A stretch of 64,000 nucleotides of DNA, taken from positions 24,837-88,836 of the forward strand of contig JAQGBZ010000260.1 of assembly GCA_034687125.1 (NCBI GenBank). The letters run 5' to 3'. Position 1 is the first letter of the stretch; each line of letters starts with the position of its first letter. Shown piece after piece: positions 18,602 through 33,521 of this stretch. The position numbers and the translations under genes were made by a program. The notes below the pieces were generated by a model, which worked only from the letters and a program-made list of their open reading frames with translations, was not told the origin of the DNA and did no database searches. Source of the stretch: Neelides folsomi. Taxonomy: Eukaryota; Arthropoda; Collembola; Neelipleona; Neelidae.

Positions 18602-21072
18602 TCATATAATGAGTTTGGAAAGTTCTACAATGTTGGTTGTCTTGTAGAGAGACTCGTTCAACTTTAATGGATATTTATTCTTCTTTGTTTGAGTGTGCCA
18701 GACGTAAATCTTTGGAAATAAATATTTAGTTAAAAATCCCCCTTTTAACCTCAAAGGTTTTACATAATTTAAGTACATAATTTAACGTTTCTCACTTGAG
18801 TGCAATTATTTGCCTTTGGTTCAATGTCGTTGAGACTGAATCCCAAGCTTTTAAGAAACCCGTCTTCTTCGTATCCTGGCACATATGGCATCTTACCCTT
18901 TGGTCGCTGAAATCATAAAATTAAATCATTTTTTTAACTAACTCATTAATCATGTGTATATCGAGTATATTAAGTATATTAGTTAAGGGAATTAAAGAAG
19001 AATTAAGTTAGAATAAATTAGAATTCACCTCGAGGAGAGCTTTGACTGAAATGGCAAATCCTGCCATGTCGACTGGAAACTTTCGATTCGCAATCCAGCC
19101 ATCATAAAAACCCGTGACTTTTCCATTGACCACAACTGGCGAAGAGACTCCGTAGTTGGTGATGAGACCAACGGGCCACATGCCCAAACGATTCACTCCA
19201 CGGATCTGAACATTAAAATTCAATCAATGCTCAACCAATCATTAAATTCCAAATGGAGTTAATTTAATTATTCTTACTTCTTCGAAGAGTTTGAGATCAT
19301 AAGTATTGTCATCATCTGCGAAATAGATAAGCCCATTGGTGTCCACAATATTTTCCCTTATCCACTCAAGTCCTTTGTTCCGATTCGAAACCCCTCGAGC
19401 TTTCACTTTCTTCTTCTGTTGCTCCTTTGGCATGAGAGCTGAAGAAATAATTGGAAATGGCGATCAAATATTATTAAATTATTGACTATTACCATGGAGG
19501 TGGATGAAGTTGATGTTTGATCGTTTGAGGATTTGTGCAATTTGGGGACTGAGTCCCACGGCGTCTTCCACGACCAACCATACGATTGAAGAGACGTGCA
19601 TGAGAGTGTGGGAGAGACGAGTCAGGTCGGGGATTTGTTCGCATCTCTTGTAGGTTGGAGTGATGATGTAAATCGTTCGAAGGTTGTTTCGCTCTCCTGA
19701 AATTATTAAATATTTAATAATTTTTATTAGTGTCCAGTGCACATTTAGCTAATTACATAATCGCCAATGTTCAGTTCAAGTTAATGAAGTCTTTGTTCTA
19801 AGGAGATTGCAATATATTTTTATTGGGTTCTTACGAGGCTTTTAGGATAAAGAAAGATTAATATAAAATGTAGTAATATATATATAGGATTTATAAATTA
19901 AGTAAATATGTTAGGTGCTAGTGAAACCCTCGAGGGACCAACTTTCTTAATTTCCACTCCCAAACTTTGGATTCATATTTATAGGGGAAAAAATCCAAGT
20001 TCATTTCCTCCAATTGAGTCAACACAATTTCTTTTTAACTTCAAAGACACGGAAGGTCGAGTTTTTAAAGTCCCCTAACAAACTTGAACAAATTCAATTA
20101 GAATCTGAGCAAATTGATTTTCTTTCTACTTTCCACTTTCATTTCACTTCACATTAAAGAAATCCCCAATTTTATTTTTTAATTAAAAAGGAGAAGCTTA
20201 TGAACAAAATTTTTTATTCCTTGGATTTTTCCATCCATTCATCAATAATGTAATTATAAGTTGAGGAGAAAAGGTAAATGAAATTTTTCTATAAATGATG
20301 ATTCGGAGTCTTAGTTCATTTCGCTAATCCAATAGTTCAATGGGAAATTGTAATAGAATAATGAAATTTTTACATAATGGTTTTTAATGTTTTCAACGAC
20401 TTCATCTTAATATGAATTTGTGGATGGTGGAATGGATTAAGGACAAAGATAATTAAATAACCACTTACTGAGATTCGTACAGACGAATGTGTCGCTTTTG
20501 ATTGACTTAAGAATTTTCTCGGTGTTGTTATGAACAATCACGTCGTCGACGCGGATGGAAATACTTCTTCCTCCATTTAAAACTTCTTCTATTGGGGATA
20601 ACTAAAGAAAGATTTTAAATCAATTATTTCCCCATTCGCATTTTTGAAGCTTTAATCATATTAATTACGATAATTAAAATTCAATTCTGACTCTGTTCAA
20701 TTTATCAGTTTGAAAATCAAAGTGTTAGTGCCCATTGTTTATGGGCGCTAACGCTATTTAACGTATTCGTAACGTAACGTAGTGTATAAATGACTAATAA
20801 ATATAAATGGATAAAAACTTTCTTTCTCCACAAAGCAACGCTTGGTTTAGCAATATTTTCCAATTCTCTTTGGAGTTAAACTCTTGATTCCGTTTATAAA
20901 CGTTTTTGGTATGTTTAAGGAATGCAACTAATAATTATACGATTATGAAAATATTATTTATTCTAAGAATTCTCACCTGTTGCGGCTGCTGGACGGAGAA
21001 GAAAGTAAACGTGCAGAAAGTGATGCCTAAAGCAATAACAATGAGGAGATATTTGTGAAGTGGGACGCCCAT
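18602..21072 (-). CDS. B3GAT3: Beta-1,3-glucuronyltransferase (B3GAT family)
   Basis: The enzyme moves glucuronate from UDP-glucuronate to a terminal galactose in the Golgi. In the GlcAT-I branch this finishes the tetrasaccharide linker of proteoglycans; in the other branch it makes the HNK-1 epitope. Seven exons in coding order: 21072-20977, 20601-20469, 19696-19493, 19438-19278, 19205-19029, 18906-18796 and 18709-18602, with consistent phases, give 329 residues, about the family length. Residues 1-32 hold a short cytoplasmic end and one signal-anchor helix (YLLIVIALGITFCTFTFF), as in type II Golgi enzymes. Family signatures include IYIITPTYKR, WLVVEDA, the metal/UDP-binding DDDNTYD, MWPVGLITNYG, FPVDMAGFA, GYEEDGFL with the expected catalytic glutamate, and NNCTQIYVWHT. 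The fold is certain; assignment to B3GAT3 rather than B3GAT1/2 is inferred. Confidence 0.93.
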
Positions 21073-24000
21073 CTCAGTCTACATAGCGCGACCTTCTCAA
21101 TCCTGAATCGCATCGCACTGAATCCTGTATAAAAACATTCAAAATCATTCTTGAAATTTTTTATCACATAATATATATCGTAAAATACAATTACTGATAG
21201 AGGTACTTGTGTACATATTGTGAAAACATGTTTATTTTGATTGTGTCCCTAATGGGTCTTATATTTTATAACTTCTAGTGCTAATGAGGAAACAGGGATT
21301 TAATTGTAACAAAACAACAATTTGGGTTTCTTCTACAATAAGATATCTCTTTCGAGATTTTCCACTTAATGTTAATTTAAGGGGAGCAACAAAGGAATGA
21401 TCAATGTAATTGTAAGTATGTATGTTCCAGGGTTTACATTCCCTCTTCCAAGTAGAGAAGACTTTTACATTCATTTACAGGTGAAGAAGACAAAGAAAGA
21501 CCTCTTAGCTTTTCAATTTCCCTAAATAAGTATGAATAACTCAATTCCTACAATAAATTATGCTCCGACAATATCTACAGTGAACTACAAAGCAAAGATA
21601 AGGTTAAATAAAATTACGACACTTGTAAAATCTCCAAAATTTTGTATTATGTCATCTTACAATGCGAATATTGAAATGAATTGAACCCCTTTATATGTGC
21701 ACCACTAGCCCAAACTGTATTTATGTACAAGTATACTAGTAGATGTTAATTTAATATTTGGCGTTTGATGTAAGATACATATAATTTATAAGCTCATAGA
21801 TATTTAATTTTACTTGTTTATTAGTTTGACAAGTTTTTTGATCTAAAATTCGTTTAATGCTTATTTAAGTTATGAATGCATTTACGCTAGTCATAGTATT
21901 TCTGGTGTAGAATTTATAAGACTTACTTAACTTATAATCTACACTTCCCATATTTATGCTGTTATACTATATAACACGGTGTGTTTAATTCACATCCGTC
22001 GCTCTGCTTTGTAATATGCATTTACAAAAGGAAACATCGTTTATAACTCAACAAAATCTTTGGTATTTTCAATTTTTATTTACCTGAATGATTTTTCTAT
22101 TTGTAGTTTTCTCATTAATTTATTGAAAATTGATTTGATTTGACACATTTTGGATCAAGTGAATAAAATGTAAAATTGTTGATGGGAACAATCTGTAACT
22201 GTAACATGCGTATAAAATTCGCCAAGGTATTGATAAAATTATTAAATATCAACTCACTGATAAGATAAATAGATTTATTCACTCCAGAGATCTAATATTA
22301 TATGATATATGTATATCACTTTCACTACTAATATTATAATCGTTTTCTCTTTGATGATCGGCACATGAAATTAAACCTCAGATTTTTCCTATTCATGAAG
22401 TTCTTGCAACCGAGTTTTATTTAAATCAAGTCATTGGTTTGGAACTGATTGAAAATGTAAGTGAAGTTTATTGATAATTAAAATATGAAAGAAAAGACTG
22501 TCAATTAAATTGATCAAAAGGGGCTTGTGGTGAAACTTAAAAGTCAACTCGTTGAATGTTCAGTCAACTTGGGCATTTGAGATATAAACGCCGTTCCGTC
22601 ACACGTCCGCCCATTTACATGGCCCACAATGAATTGAGCCAGCCGGATTCGACAGGAAAACCTCGAAACCTTTTCTATTTATCTTTTTTAAACTATAGTG
22701 TTAAAGCGATCAATGTCTGTACTATATGTAACTCCATATCGACTCATATCCCGAGACATCCGACTTATACGAGAATTGACGTTCTTAAATCTCTCTCATA
22801 ATATTTACATATCTACTTATTATTATACATAAATGCAGTTTCCACTCAAAGACCCAACCCTGCATTTATTGCTTTGACACAAACAAAGAAAAAAGGGATG
22901 ATTTGGATTCAAACCAAAATGAAAATATTTAGCTTAATCTTCTACTTTAACACAAATAATACTAATAGACAAGCTCAACACAATCGAAAAATTCTTTAAT
23001 TGGGGTTATAGACAATCGTCATTAAAAAGAGAGTGGTTTGGCACATGAAGTTACAAGATAATAAGAATAGTTACAAGATAATACAAAAATTCACTGAATT
23101 TATTTAACTCTCACTAGTACTTATATTAACACCCTATAGTTAATTAAATTTAGTAATATAGCCATATTAGGTTTATTATAAATGTTTAAGAGAATAAAAT
23201 AGTATGTTATACTATACAGGTATATTCTATTTGTATAATAGTCAATAGTTTTAAGGTATGGATAAATTGGATGTCTCTTATTTTCCCATGCGAATATACC
23301 ATAGGATCTTTCCATCATATGAATCATTAATTGAATCATCCTGTCAATGTGAGCGTGTATTTGATTCCACGGCATTCCAACCTCTTCCAATTAAATGGAG
23401 GAAATCGAGTCATTTGGCAGAACGCCGAAACCTCCGCGTCAACTCTTTAATTCAACTTTAAATCAATTTGAAATCCCAGGGTTACTAAACAATCATATTC
23501 CACATCAACCAAATTAAGCGTCCATCCTATTCATTTTGATTCTCTGTTAAATATCATTCCCATTGTGGGGCTAAATACAAAATAAGGAATTAATGAATTA
23601 ATATCCCATGCCAAGTTTTATTATCTAATCTCAGTCTGTGAGAATTGTTTAAGAAATTTGATGCTTCATCGTTATAATAATCATAATAAGCAAGGAGTCA
23701 ATTTTTAATAACTTTTTCTACTCATGTCAACAAAAATTAATTATCCTCAATGATCACAGATAAGATAGGCATAAAAATTAAAAAGTATCAAAGTTCAATG
23801 TCAGTAAGTATCAACGAAGCAATTACACATGTAATATATTTCATGGCATTGTAAAAATATATATTATTTCCATATACCTAATATATGTGATTACATGATA
23901 AATCTAAGTCATTATTGTGCAAAATTGACATATGCATGTAGAATGTATACTTAACAAACTTCTCCGTTACATCCGTCTAATGTACGCCCCTTCCAATTGG

Positions 24001-27000
24001 TATTATTACACTGATGAATGTATGCGAATTGAATGGTCGTTTTTAATGATAATATTCCAGAAGATTCATCCATGAAGGGTCTTAATAATTATTCCACGTA
24101 GGAGGATGAATGAAGGAACGAGCGAGGAATTTTCTTTAACTATTTATAAACCATTTCTTCATTCATGAACCTCATTTCAAATTTCAAACGTTCAGCACGT
24201 AAATCTCGAATCGGTATTTTATTATTCAAATGATATTCCAAAATAGTTGGATTTTTTCAAAATGAATTTTATATGCAAAAATAGATGTTAAAAGTTCTTT
24301 TAAATAAAGAATAATATTTATATCGATCCCTCTTGCCTTTAGAACAGATGAATTATCTTTATCTAATAATTATCCAAAATCTTCATTTTTATATTACAGA
24401 TAATAAATATTCCATTACTATAAATTATAACAACACATTTATTATAAATGTTATTCATTGTGTAATTTATATTTATTGAAATATTCTTACAAGAATTATA
24501 AGCTGAATTACAAATATAATTTCGTTAATTTTATTGAAACTGGATTTAAAATTTTGGGAAAGTATTTTTACAATGTTTGATTTGTTGATTGGGCAGAAGG
24601 AAAAAATGATCCAATTCATAAATTCATATTCCTAGTTGACCTATATAATCTTATTTTGCATAAGAATACATAGTTATTATAAATATGTAAGTAGTTTGAA
24701 TTGGAAGTGAAAGGATGTTCACATGAATATTCAACAAGATGGATCGGAAATTAGTTTTGAGTTTCATTAGTGAAATAATTTCAAATTGTTTTTAATGATG
24801 AGAAACGGCGGTGTATTTAGGAAATGGCGTTCTTCCTCCGCCGTTCTCGCCTTCAACTTTGAACAAGATAAAGAATATATATATAACAACCAAGGCTCAT
24901 CTCAACATCCTCATTTCCTCACAACTTTTCATATATTTCACCATTGGAAGAACCAAAGTGAGTTTGACGAAGATCAACTTCCTCTCTTATGCAAACATCC
25001 ATGTAGTTATTATGGAGTAAATTTAAGATGTCTTTCTTATCTTCTTTTATTATACCTTTTCTTTGACGTCTACAGACATTTCCACAAAATAAAATATTCC
25101 TCATATTTTAGAATATATGAATACATATATATGAATTCTTATATTTGTCCATAGCTACGTATACAATATGGCATGGCTTCACATATTACATATCAAGGCA
25201 TTATTAATGTCAACTTCCACCATGGTACACAAATGGGTATGAGGGAGAAAATTAACAGATATAGCTCTTCATCATATTAGATCCTCTCCATCATTCACAT
25301 TTGGCCTTCCTTTACATCCAAATTTGTTTTTATCTTTTTTAATTTACTAAAACTTTGAGCCGAGCGAAATAAATTTATCCTTATTAAGTTGGATCTAGAC
25401 CGAGAAATATTTTTTAAATTACATATTGTTAAAATATATCCAAAGGATAAAGGTATATGTATGTATATACACATAGATAAATCTATCTTATATCATCAGT
25501 ATGTGTCATGTGTTTTATGTACAGTATAATTCATAATACCCAACAAATATGAATATGTATATATATACATATTCATTTATAAATTGACATGAAGTTGTCA
25601 TTTTACACTGAATTTGGCTCTCATTCGTTTCCCCGTACTAAATTTTATAACTAGAATATCTTTTTAACACGGAGTTTACAATGGATCATAAAGTAAGAAT
25701 GTGTTTGTATGTACAAGTATTTCACTACTTTTCATCATTCCTTAATATTCAGGCGAATTATTCACTTGAAAACATGAAGGGATTGATGCCAAAAAATTTT
25801 TTCTCTGAATATTTTCAACCATGTTGAAAATGGAGGATTTCCGAATACATGAAAAGTTGGAGGGGCGCGAAGGATCGGCGAAAGTTCAATTTGACAAATT
25901 TAGTGAATTGTAAAGATGGAGAGACGTCGTTTCCCTCTCAAATGCAATTTCATTGAAAGAACTCAACGGAATGAAGGAACTTCCATTATTTTACTCTTGC
26001 CTTTATTGAATGAAATCCAAGTGGATGGAAAATTCCTCTTTAAACTCATTCAGAAATAACCCATGTCACATGCCGATCCTTTCAATTTCAATACATCAAC
26101 TATCTATCAATTTACTTCTTATTTTATATTTCATATTTCAAAATCCAATCCTCTTACACGTTGCTAATTCACACCAATATAAAGTTGCTTTAAGGCAAAT
26201 TATAACAATTAGGTATGTCAGAAAAACGAAAATACTAATTTTGATTCGCAAGTTTTTCAAATATTTCGTCCTACGTCATTGGCCAAATCACAACTCAAGT
26301 GATTATTTAATATAAACTTTATATACAAATGGGTAGTTGTGGTAAATGAATCAGAGCTGTTTTTGTTCCTTGATGAAAATTGCGTCCAATTAGATTTATT
26401 GTTATAATATAGCACATTATTGGTATACCATAACTCTCCTATTCCGACTTTACCATTGCGGCATACATTTATAACATAATTTATTAAACGGCCATATATA
26501 CAGAAATGGAGTTTTAATATACTCGTATGTACCATGTATGTATACATAGGTACATACCCCTTTGTGTATGAGTATAATTCGAATGTCGGAGGTCGGAAAA
26601 ATACTTTCACCCAAATGGAGTCGAAATGTGAATGTTGCATGGGTAGAAGCAGTTCGGATTTCACAGGAAGAAACCATACGATGGAATGTTATGGAGATCG
26701 AAGACAACCACACAGTCAAAATCCCTCCCAGCTTATATACAAAGTATTAAGGACATATATGATACTTATCTACCGGTTTACCTAAATTTAAAGACATATA
26801 GGAAAACTGTGTGCCAATATTGTTAAAATATAGAAAAATAATGTATTCACTGAACATCCAATTGAACAAAATCAAATCATCCATATACTCCAATGTGCAT
26901 TATCAGTTGTATGTAGATTAAACAATATCTATTGCATTATTATTACATCTATATTGTAACCTTTGGTATATATTCATAAGTGATATGTGCTCATCCAATT

Positions 27001-30000
27001 CCCATTGATTACATTTTTTGACGATCACGTAATATCTATAATAAGAAATAAGATTAGGAGATTAGGAGAAACAAGATTACAGATTTACACAAAATGTAAT
27101 GGGGATTTTTATTAAAAATTATTTATTAAAAATTCGTGATTTGTCAAAATTTCAATGGAGATTACATATTGGTTAAGGATTAATTTTTTAAATCGGCTTA
27201 CAATTAATTTAAAATTCTTATTATATTGAATTGATTCAGTGCAATTCTCAAGGAAAGGAGTATGAGAATTTCATTCAAACTTTTCATCGGCAATTTTTAG
27301 GGAATGGAAATTAAGAGTAAAGGTAAATGAACAGAAAGAATGATCATGCAATTATTATAAGATGAATTCGATCCAACATCGCGTTGAATTGACGATCAAC
27401 CCAATTGGGAAGTTTCAATGAACTCTTCGTTCTCAATTCAACTTCCGTTCTTTATAAAAATCTCCAGGTGAATTCTTTCGACCAAATCGACTGTAATACA
27501 CCATATAATGTAGATTAACTATAGATATATAGTATATATAAATTACGTCGTATATTCCGTATATGTATATATCAAACTGGCTAAAAACTAACATTTCTCA
27601 TTAATTGTGCATATAGTACAATCAACTCAAGTAAACTTACGCATATTTTCGGCAAACTTAAATCTTCAAGATAATATCAAATATTAATAGATATTCAATA
27701 CCTTTATTTAAAACACATTATCCAAATGATTCCCTTATTTGAATAACCTCTATCACAAAAAGTTATTTCCCTTAAATAGTTTTAATAAATATTTTTTGAA
27801 GAACAAAACCCATTATTGTTAAGACTTGCTTTACAGTCCTTGAAAGTGTGTATTTTGTGATGTAATTACATTTGTATGTGTTACACCTTTCTGTTCTGTC
27901 CCCCGGTTTCAATTAAGTGGAAGTTCCACATTGGACGTGGAGGGAATGAAGCGTGAACAAATATCGATCTCATCCTCAATGATCATCAACACATTATATA
28001 TCAAACATATATGTGACATCACGCCGCCATTTGACTATATATTTACCAACGTCATGACCAAGCATAATATGCCATTTTTCTTTTTTACCATTTCCTAAGG
28101 ATTACAAAAGTAGCTATAAGTAAGGTACCGGAAATGTCACTTGACATTTTCACTTGGATGAAGCCTCTTCAGATATATGCACATATTATATATTGGTATA
28201 CATGTATTTATATGTATATGTACCTAGTCAGTATTATACAATATCTATATGTGACTTGTGTTATGAAATATAACGACCATTTTTAAAGTGGATTTTAAAG
28301 TTGCATAATAAATAATTTATAAATAAAATTCATGAATTTCTTATTTGATCTTTTCTCTCCGTTGGGAAGGCAAAGTGTCATTGTGATCAACTCCCAGTGC
28401 AAGACTAGAATTGAAGAGCTTTGAAGGGGTTAGTCAAATGTCAACCGTCAAAAGTAAACCTTGGTCTCCATTCATGAATAAATGATACATTCATGAATGT
28501 CCCTTTTCCAAAGAATGAAGATTTGAATGGCACGTCTTCAATCAAATTCGTCAATGAGATACAAAAGTCAATATTTTACAATTTTTTTCATTCTTTCCTC
28601 AAAATCACTTTTTAAAAATATTGACCTATTTGATTCAATAATGAAAGCGAAGAATATAACTAACTTGTACATATATATCAACAAATATTTTATGTGTCCT
28701 TCATAGATGTATTCTAACACTATGGTAAGTACTGATACAATATATGCATAAATACAACATAGGTACAACATAGGTATGTATGTACAATTTTAATAAGAAC
28801 TCTCAATCTATTTGTCTATTTCTATTTCTTTAAATATATGTATACTTATATTGTACATACAATAGTATATTATATTGTATTATGTAAGTATATCCGTGTG
28901 AATTGTGTAAAATGGAAGTTCCTGTGAATGAATCAAAGTGGAAAGAATTGAAATTTTCTCTTCGGCTTTCAATCACAGCTTCTCTTCCGCCTTCGAGGTT
29001 TCTTTTCTCTGGAAGATTTGGAGGAAAGTCGAGAGGCATTGTAAAATAAAAAGGAGTGGATTAGGAGAATTAAATTAAGTTTGAGAGAGCGTCAAGAGAA
29101 AATCTTACCATTTGATTTCCCAATCTCCTTTTCTCCTTAATGTCTATAAGAATCTAATCACTTCCAAGTTACTATAATGATCACATGATCAGTATTCATT
29201 GAATGCTGCTAATAGGTTAAGAAATCTATATATTATATTTATTAATTAAATATGTATATTCAAATAATATAATTCGTAGATATCAGATGCTAACTTCAAA
29301 ATATTTATTAGTTCTATACTACCTATGTATGTACTATGTATGTATTTTATGTAAGTTCTATATTATTTAATAGTAATTAATTATAAAACATTCTGATTAT
29401 TAAATTTGCTTCAAGGGGGCATTTTGTACACAACCTGTTAAATTATATTTATTAGGTATGCATAAATTAAAAACAATCTTAAAAGACCGTTTTTGCTGCT
29501 AATTGCTATCAAGGAATTCCAATTATAAAATTCCTTTGAAAAATATTAAATTCCATTGAATGTAGTCAATAAGACCTTGGAATGCAGGAGCCCAGAAGTG
29601 AGGAATTAAAACAACGAGGTTATCGACAACATGCAGCCAAGCTCTCGAAATGGGGAAAATTGAAACTTTGAAACTTGAGCGCTAATTTCTCCTTATTGTA
29701 AAAGGACATTAAGAGAGTGAAATAAGAAGAAGCTGTAAATATTCCAATTGTTTTCAACTAGTGTGAATTGTTGGTGATTGTGGAAGGGCGTTTCTCCCAA
29801 TTCACATGTCTCCTCTGGGAATGAGTCATGTTCATTGTGTAGAAAACTTGATTGATCTCACACACTGCGGCATCAACGGCCGCCGGGTTGAGGAAAACGA
29901 AGTCCCTATATCGAGTAGAAGGATACACCTAACGACCAACTTCTCACGCGATGGAGAAAAATCCGAAAAATGCTCAAACACTCCCCCATGCACAAGGATC

Positions 30001-33000
30001 ACTCACGAATGTCACTAAATGCCAAATGTAGAGTAATGAGGGGAAAATGCGAATCCAAACAATGTTTTTATCTGGAACAGGAATTCCCAAAGAAATTTTC
30101 CAAATCTTCAATTCCAATTTATGATAATCATTTGGTAATATGTATATGTAAATTAATAATTTTAAAATCAGCATGAATTCCCTGTTGACACAAATAACAA
30201 CGAGTAGAAATAAAAACTTTTATTGAAGGAAATTGTAAAATATTCATAGAAACGTTTAATAATTAGGGAAATAAAAAGGAATCGGAAACGCAGAGGGAAT
30301 TCCAAATTGGATCACTGGTGAGAAGACGTTCATTGAGCAGTAGTGGGTGAAAAAGGAAAGATTTCAAACCTTATATAAAGATCCATGGTGAGTGTTGGCT
30401 GTGTGAGAGTAACTGTTCCTTCGCCGGTTCGGAGGAGAATGGGAGAGAGAAAACCCGGGTTTTTCTCTTAAGTATATTCGATAGGAGAATCGATAGGGAA
30501 AGTTCCCATTGGGGAAACTCTCACAACTCCTCCTTGCAAACGCATATTTGATATCATACATATAATATATATTAGATGGTGAATACAGAGCAATATATAT
30601 ATAGGAAATCCACATGTACACCAAGTGAGTATATATTTTATATTTCATAAGTAGCATTTTCCTCACGGCATGACATCGACATACTGTGAGTATATGTATG
30701 TATACATTTTCCAAAATGCCCTTCCGCACCTGGCGCTTCCTTATATCAAAGTCGCTATCAATATAAAATATATTTGTAGACGGATACTTGGGGACTCCTT
30801 ACTTCCATTTACTAATTAATTTTCCCTCCATTGCATTATAAAGAAGGAATGGTCAAACATCGCCAAATCCTACATGGGAAGATGGTGAGGGTGGGGCAAA
30901 ATTAGGGGATCCGGTGCGTGTGTGTTTGATTGTGATTAAACTCTCATCGACAAATTCTCCCCTTTTCATTAAATACGGTTAGGGGAAGGTGGGCGGCTCC
31001 GGGAAAATGTCAGGGGAATCCATCTGATAAAGGCCAAACAACCAAATCTCCCCGTTTTATAATAATATAACTCACATGACCTGAAGTCATTTAGCCTGGG
31101 AAAATATTTTCATATTATTCATTTTAGTATTCGCATTTATCTAGTTAAAATGCTTTTATTATTTATCATATTTTACTATAAATATGAGGTTCACAACGAT
31201 CCTTATGTTGTTCAATATTAAAATTTTAATATTTATTCCCTTAGTTTAACCCTATATTTATCATGCATATAAGTATAACTAAATATAGTAGTAATAAATT
31301 TTACTATGTGATTTTTCTCTTTGGAAGTGAATTTGTAAAGAAAGGGGATTTATCGGATGAGTGAATGAATGAGGTGAAAAGAAAGTAAAAATGGTTGGTT
31401 CTTTGTCAGTTCCCACACGTCGACTTCCAATTTCCTCAACTTCTTCTCAAGAGACTCATTCCGACCAATCCCTATACTCAACAAAGACGGATTTATCCAA
31501 GTGGATCACAACCACCGCTCTTTTTATTATTTAAAAATCAAAATATCCGACAATCCCTCACTCACTCATAAATTATGGGCGAGTAGTCACAATTAAAGTG
31601 AAACAATCAATCACGTTGTAATGTGATTGATTTTCACAAGCAGCTACATTTCATTGTACTACAATGCCCCACCCCGTAGTTGCTTATGGCATATTTCCTC
31701 ATATTAATAGAACACATTTCTCAAACCCATTTGTTGTATTTAGAAATGATATTACATAACCGGATTTCCTCTTCGTTGTAATGCAAAATCCAAAGATTTC
31801 CATACACTTTTAAAGAACCATCATAGTTTTGTGAAGTATCGTACAAACTTCAATATGGATTTTATACATAGGTATTAAATGTGGTAATAAAACATGGTTA
31901 CTAAAATTTGTTTAAAATTTATTCTCAAAACATAAACCAAATACTTTATTTAATTATATGTAATATATTCTAATTAAAAGACTGCAACATGGTTTTGGAA
32001 TGAGATAACTTCAGTCTCTTCAGAATCTGCTTAATAATTTAATAATCTCCAAATCAAATACGAAATAAAGCATTAATTAATTAGCGAAATTAATAATTAA
32101 TTTATTGATGTCTGTTATTATCAGACTAGTTTCACTACAGCGCTCTCGTGTAACATGTTCATGCAATTTTTTAACTTCAACGTATATATTTAATTAAGAT
32201 TATCTTAAGTAATTTTGTATGTGTAAAATACATAAAGTGACATACTGTACTGAATAAACAATTATAAATAAATAAACATGTGCTAATAACGAAGCAAATC
32301 TTTAATTCCATGAATTTCTACAAACATTTATAACAAGTGCTGTAAGTTTAAGGTTATAATTATGTTGTTTCGGGTCTATGATCACCATTTTGCATTTTTA
32401 CTACAAATAAATTAGCTATTTGAGTGAGGAGCAGAAGCAAAACGTGAGCGTATTCTTGCAATTGGAGCTTCTAATGCTGACATTCTCCTCCTTGGTTTAA
32501 ATCTTAAGGTAGCAAAGGTAATTTAAACATTCTCATGTGTGCAGTACCAATACCTTGGTATGTAATGTGTAAGGTGATATTAAGAAAAATGAGGCTTAAC
32601 TATGAATTATTATAATATAACAATGGAGATTGTGTTAATAAAGTGACTGAAGATTGCGTGGAGAAGTGTTTTAAAATGTTTATGAATCTGTTTAATAGCC
32701 TCGTGTGAGAGTCACTTGGGGCTATCTGGATGAATGCTAATGAGGAAGACCTCGGTGTTTTTAATGTTCCTCTTAAGCCTCTTATGATAGGAAAGCGTGA
32801 AAAGTTTATTAGTTATTAATACAGTTAAGCAGAATAATGCTGTGGACTTTCCCTATCTCACCCCATGTATTCATTTTTCAAGTGAGATGGGGAATGATGG
32901 GGATTTCATAATGGCTGAGCAAGCGTTCTCATCCAGGGGTGTGTTCCAATGAATCTCCTTCCATTAATTCAATCCTCATGCATAGGAACCGGAAATTTCC

Positions 33001-33395
33001 CGGCGAGGGCGGAGAATTGTTCAAACGAACAACGCTTGTGTTCAATCCTCATTTCCATAATGGAGGCTGCGAGAGGTGAGCCTAGACATATGGAGGAGGG
33101 AAGGTGAGGGCAATACATCTCCGCGCTAATCAAATGGAAGATGACATCAGCGAGTGTGCCAAACCCTTACCAAGCCTTTTCACTTTTCATTTCCAAAGGA
33201 ATTCCGGCCAAGAAGGTGCTCGCACTCGCTCAGGTCCAAAACCTCATTTAAATACTTTTTTGTCCTTGGTGGGAAGACGAGGTCGGTGAAGTCGTGTTCG
33301 TCCACGGCGGAATCCTGGCGTCCCTACGAACCGTCAACATTCCTCTCCCCCAAGAAGACCGCGCATTGGTGCTCGACGCTGGAGAGGCGGACAAG
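21073..33395. other. Gene-poor AT-rich region
   Basis: About 12 kb with no exon I can support on either strand. It is full of short TATGTATGTA-like words, AT-only stretches and scattered short ORFs. Slight GC rises near 22560-22680, 29780-30060 and 32880-33395 show no family similarity or matched splice sites. A 24-base AT-rich palindrome (GAATATG...CATATTC) lies near 25551-25574, and a bulged hairpin at 31598-31637. The right end may hold promoter sequence for the candidate sarm1 exon at 33396. Confidence 0.5.
31598..31637. repeat. Small bulged inverted repeat
   Basis: The arms GTGAAACAATCAATCAC and GTGATTGATTTTCAC pair over about 15 bp around an 8-base spacer, with a two-base bulge on the left arm. 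There is no gene context. Confidence 0.5.
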
Positions 33396-33521
33396 ATGGG
33401 AAACTCTTGCTCTTACAATCTCAAGCAGATTCCTCCAGAAGTTGAGAAGGGAAGTTACCAGCGAGGGATGAAGTCTGACTTCATCGCTCCGCCCCAACCT
33501 TTGCCGCGGCTGAAGCTCAAG
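33396..33521 (+). CDS. Candidate alternative first exon of sarm1 with an acylation-type start
   Basis: A 42-codon exon begins at an ATG in good context (GACAAGATGG) and ends in phase 0 at AAG|GTAGGG. The peptide starts MGNSCSYNLKQIPPEVEKG; glycine 2, the small residue that follows and cysteine 5 are typical of N-myristoylated, palmitoylated membrane-anchored proteins. It sits in a GC-rich island (about 33000-33540), as would a promoter-proximal exon. The next downstream phase-0 exon in the same direction that I can support is sarm1 exon 52253, which it would join in frame. It could instead belong to an unrecognised separate gene; no transcript evidence is available. Confidence 0.45.
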
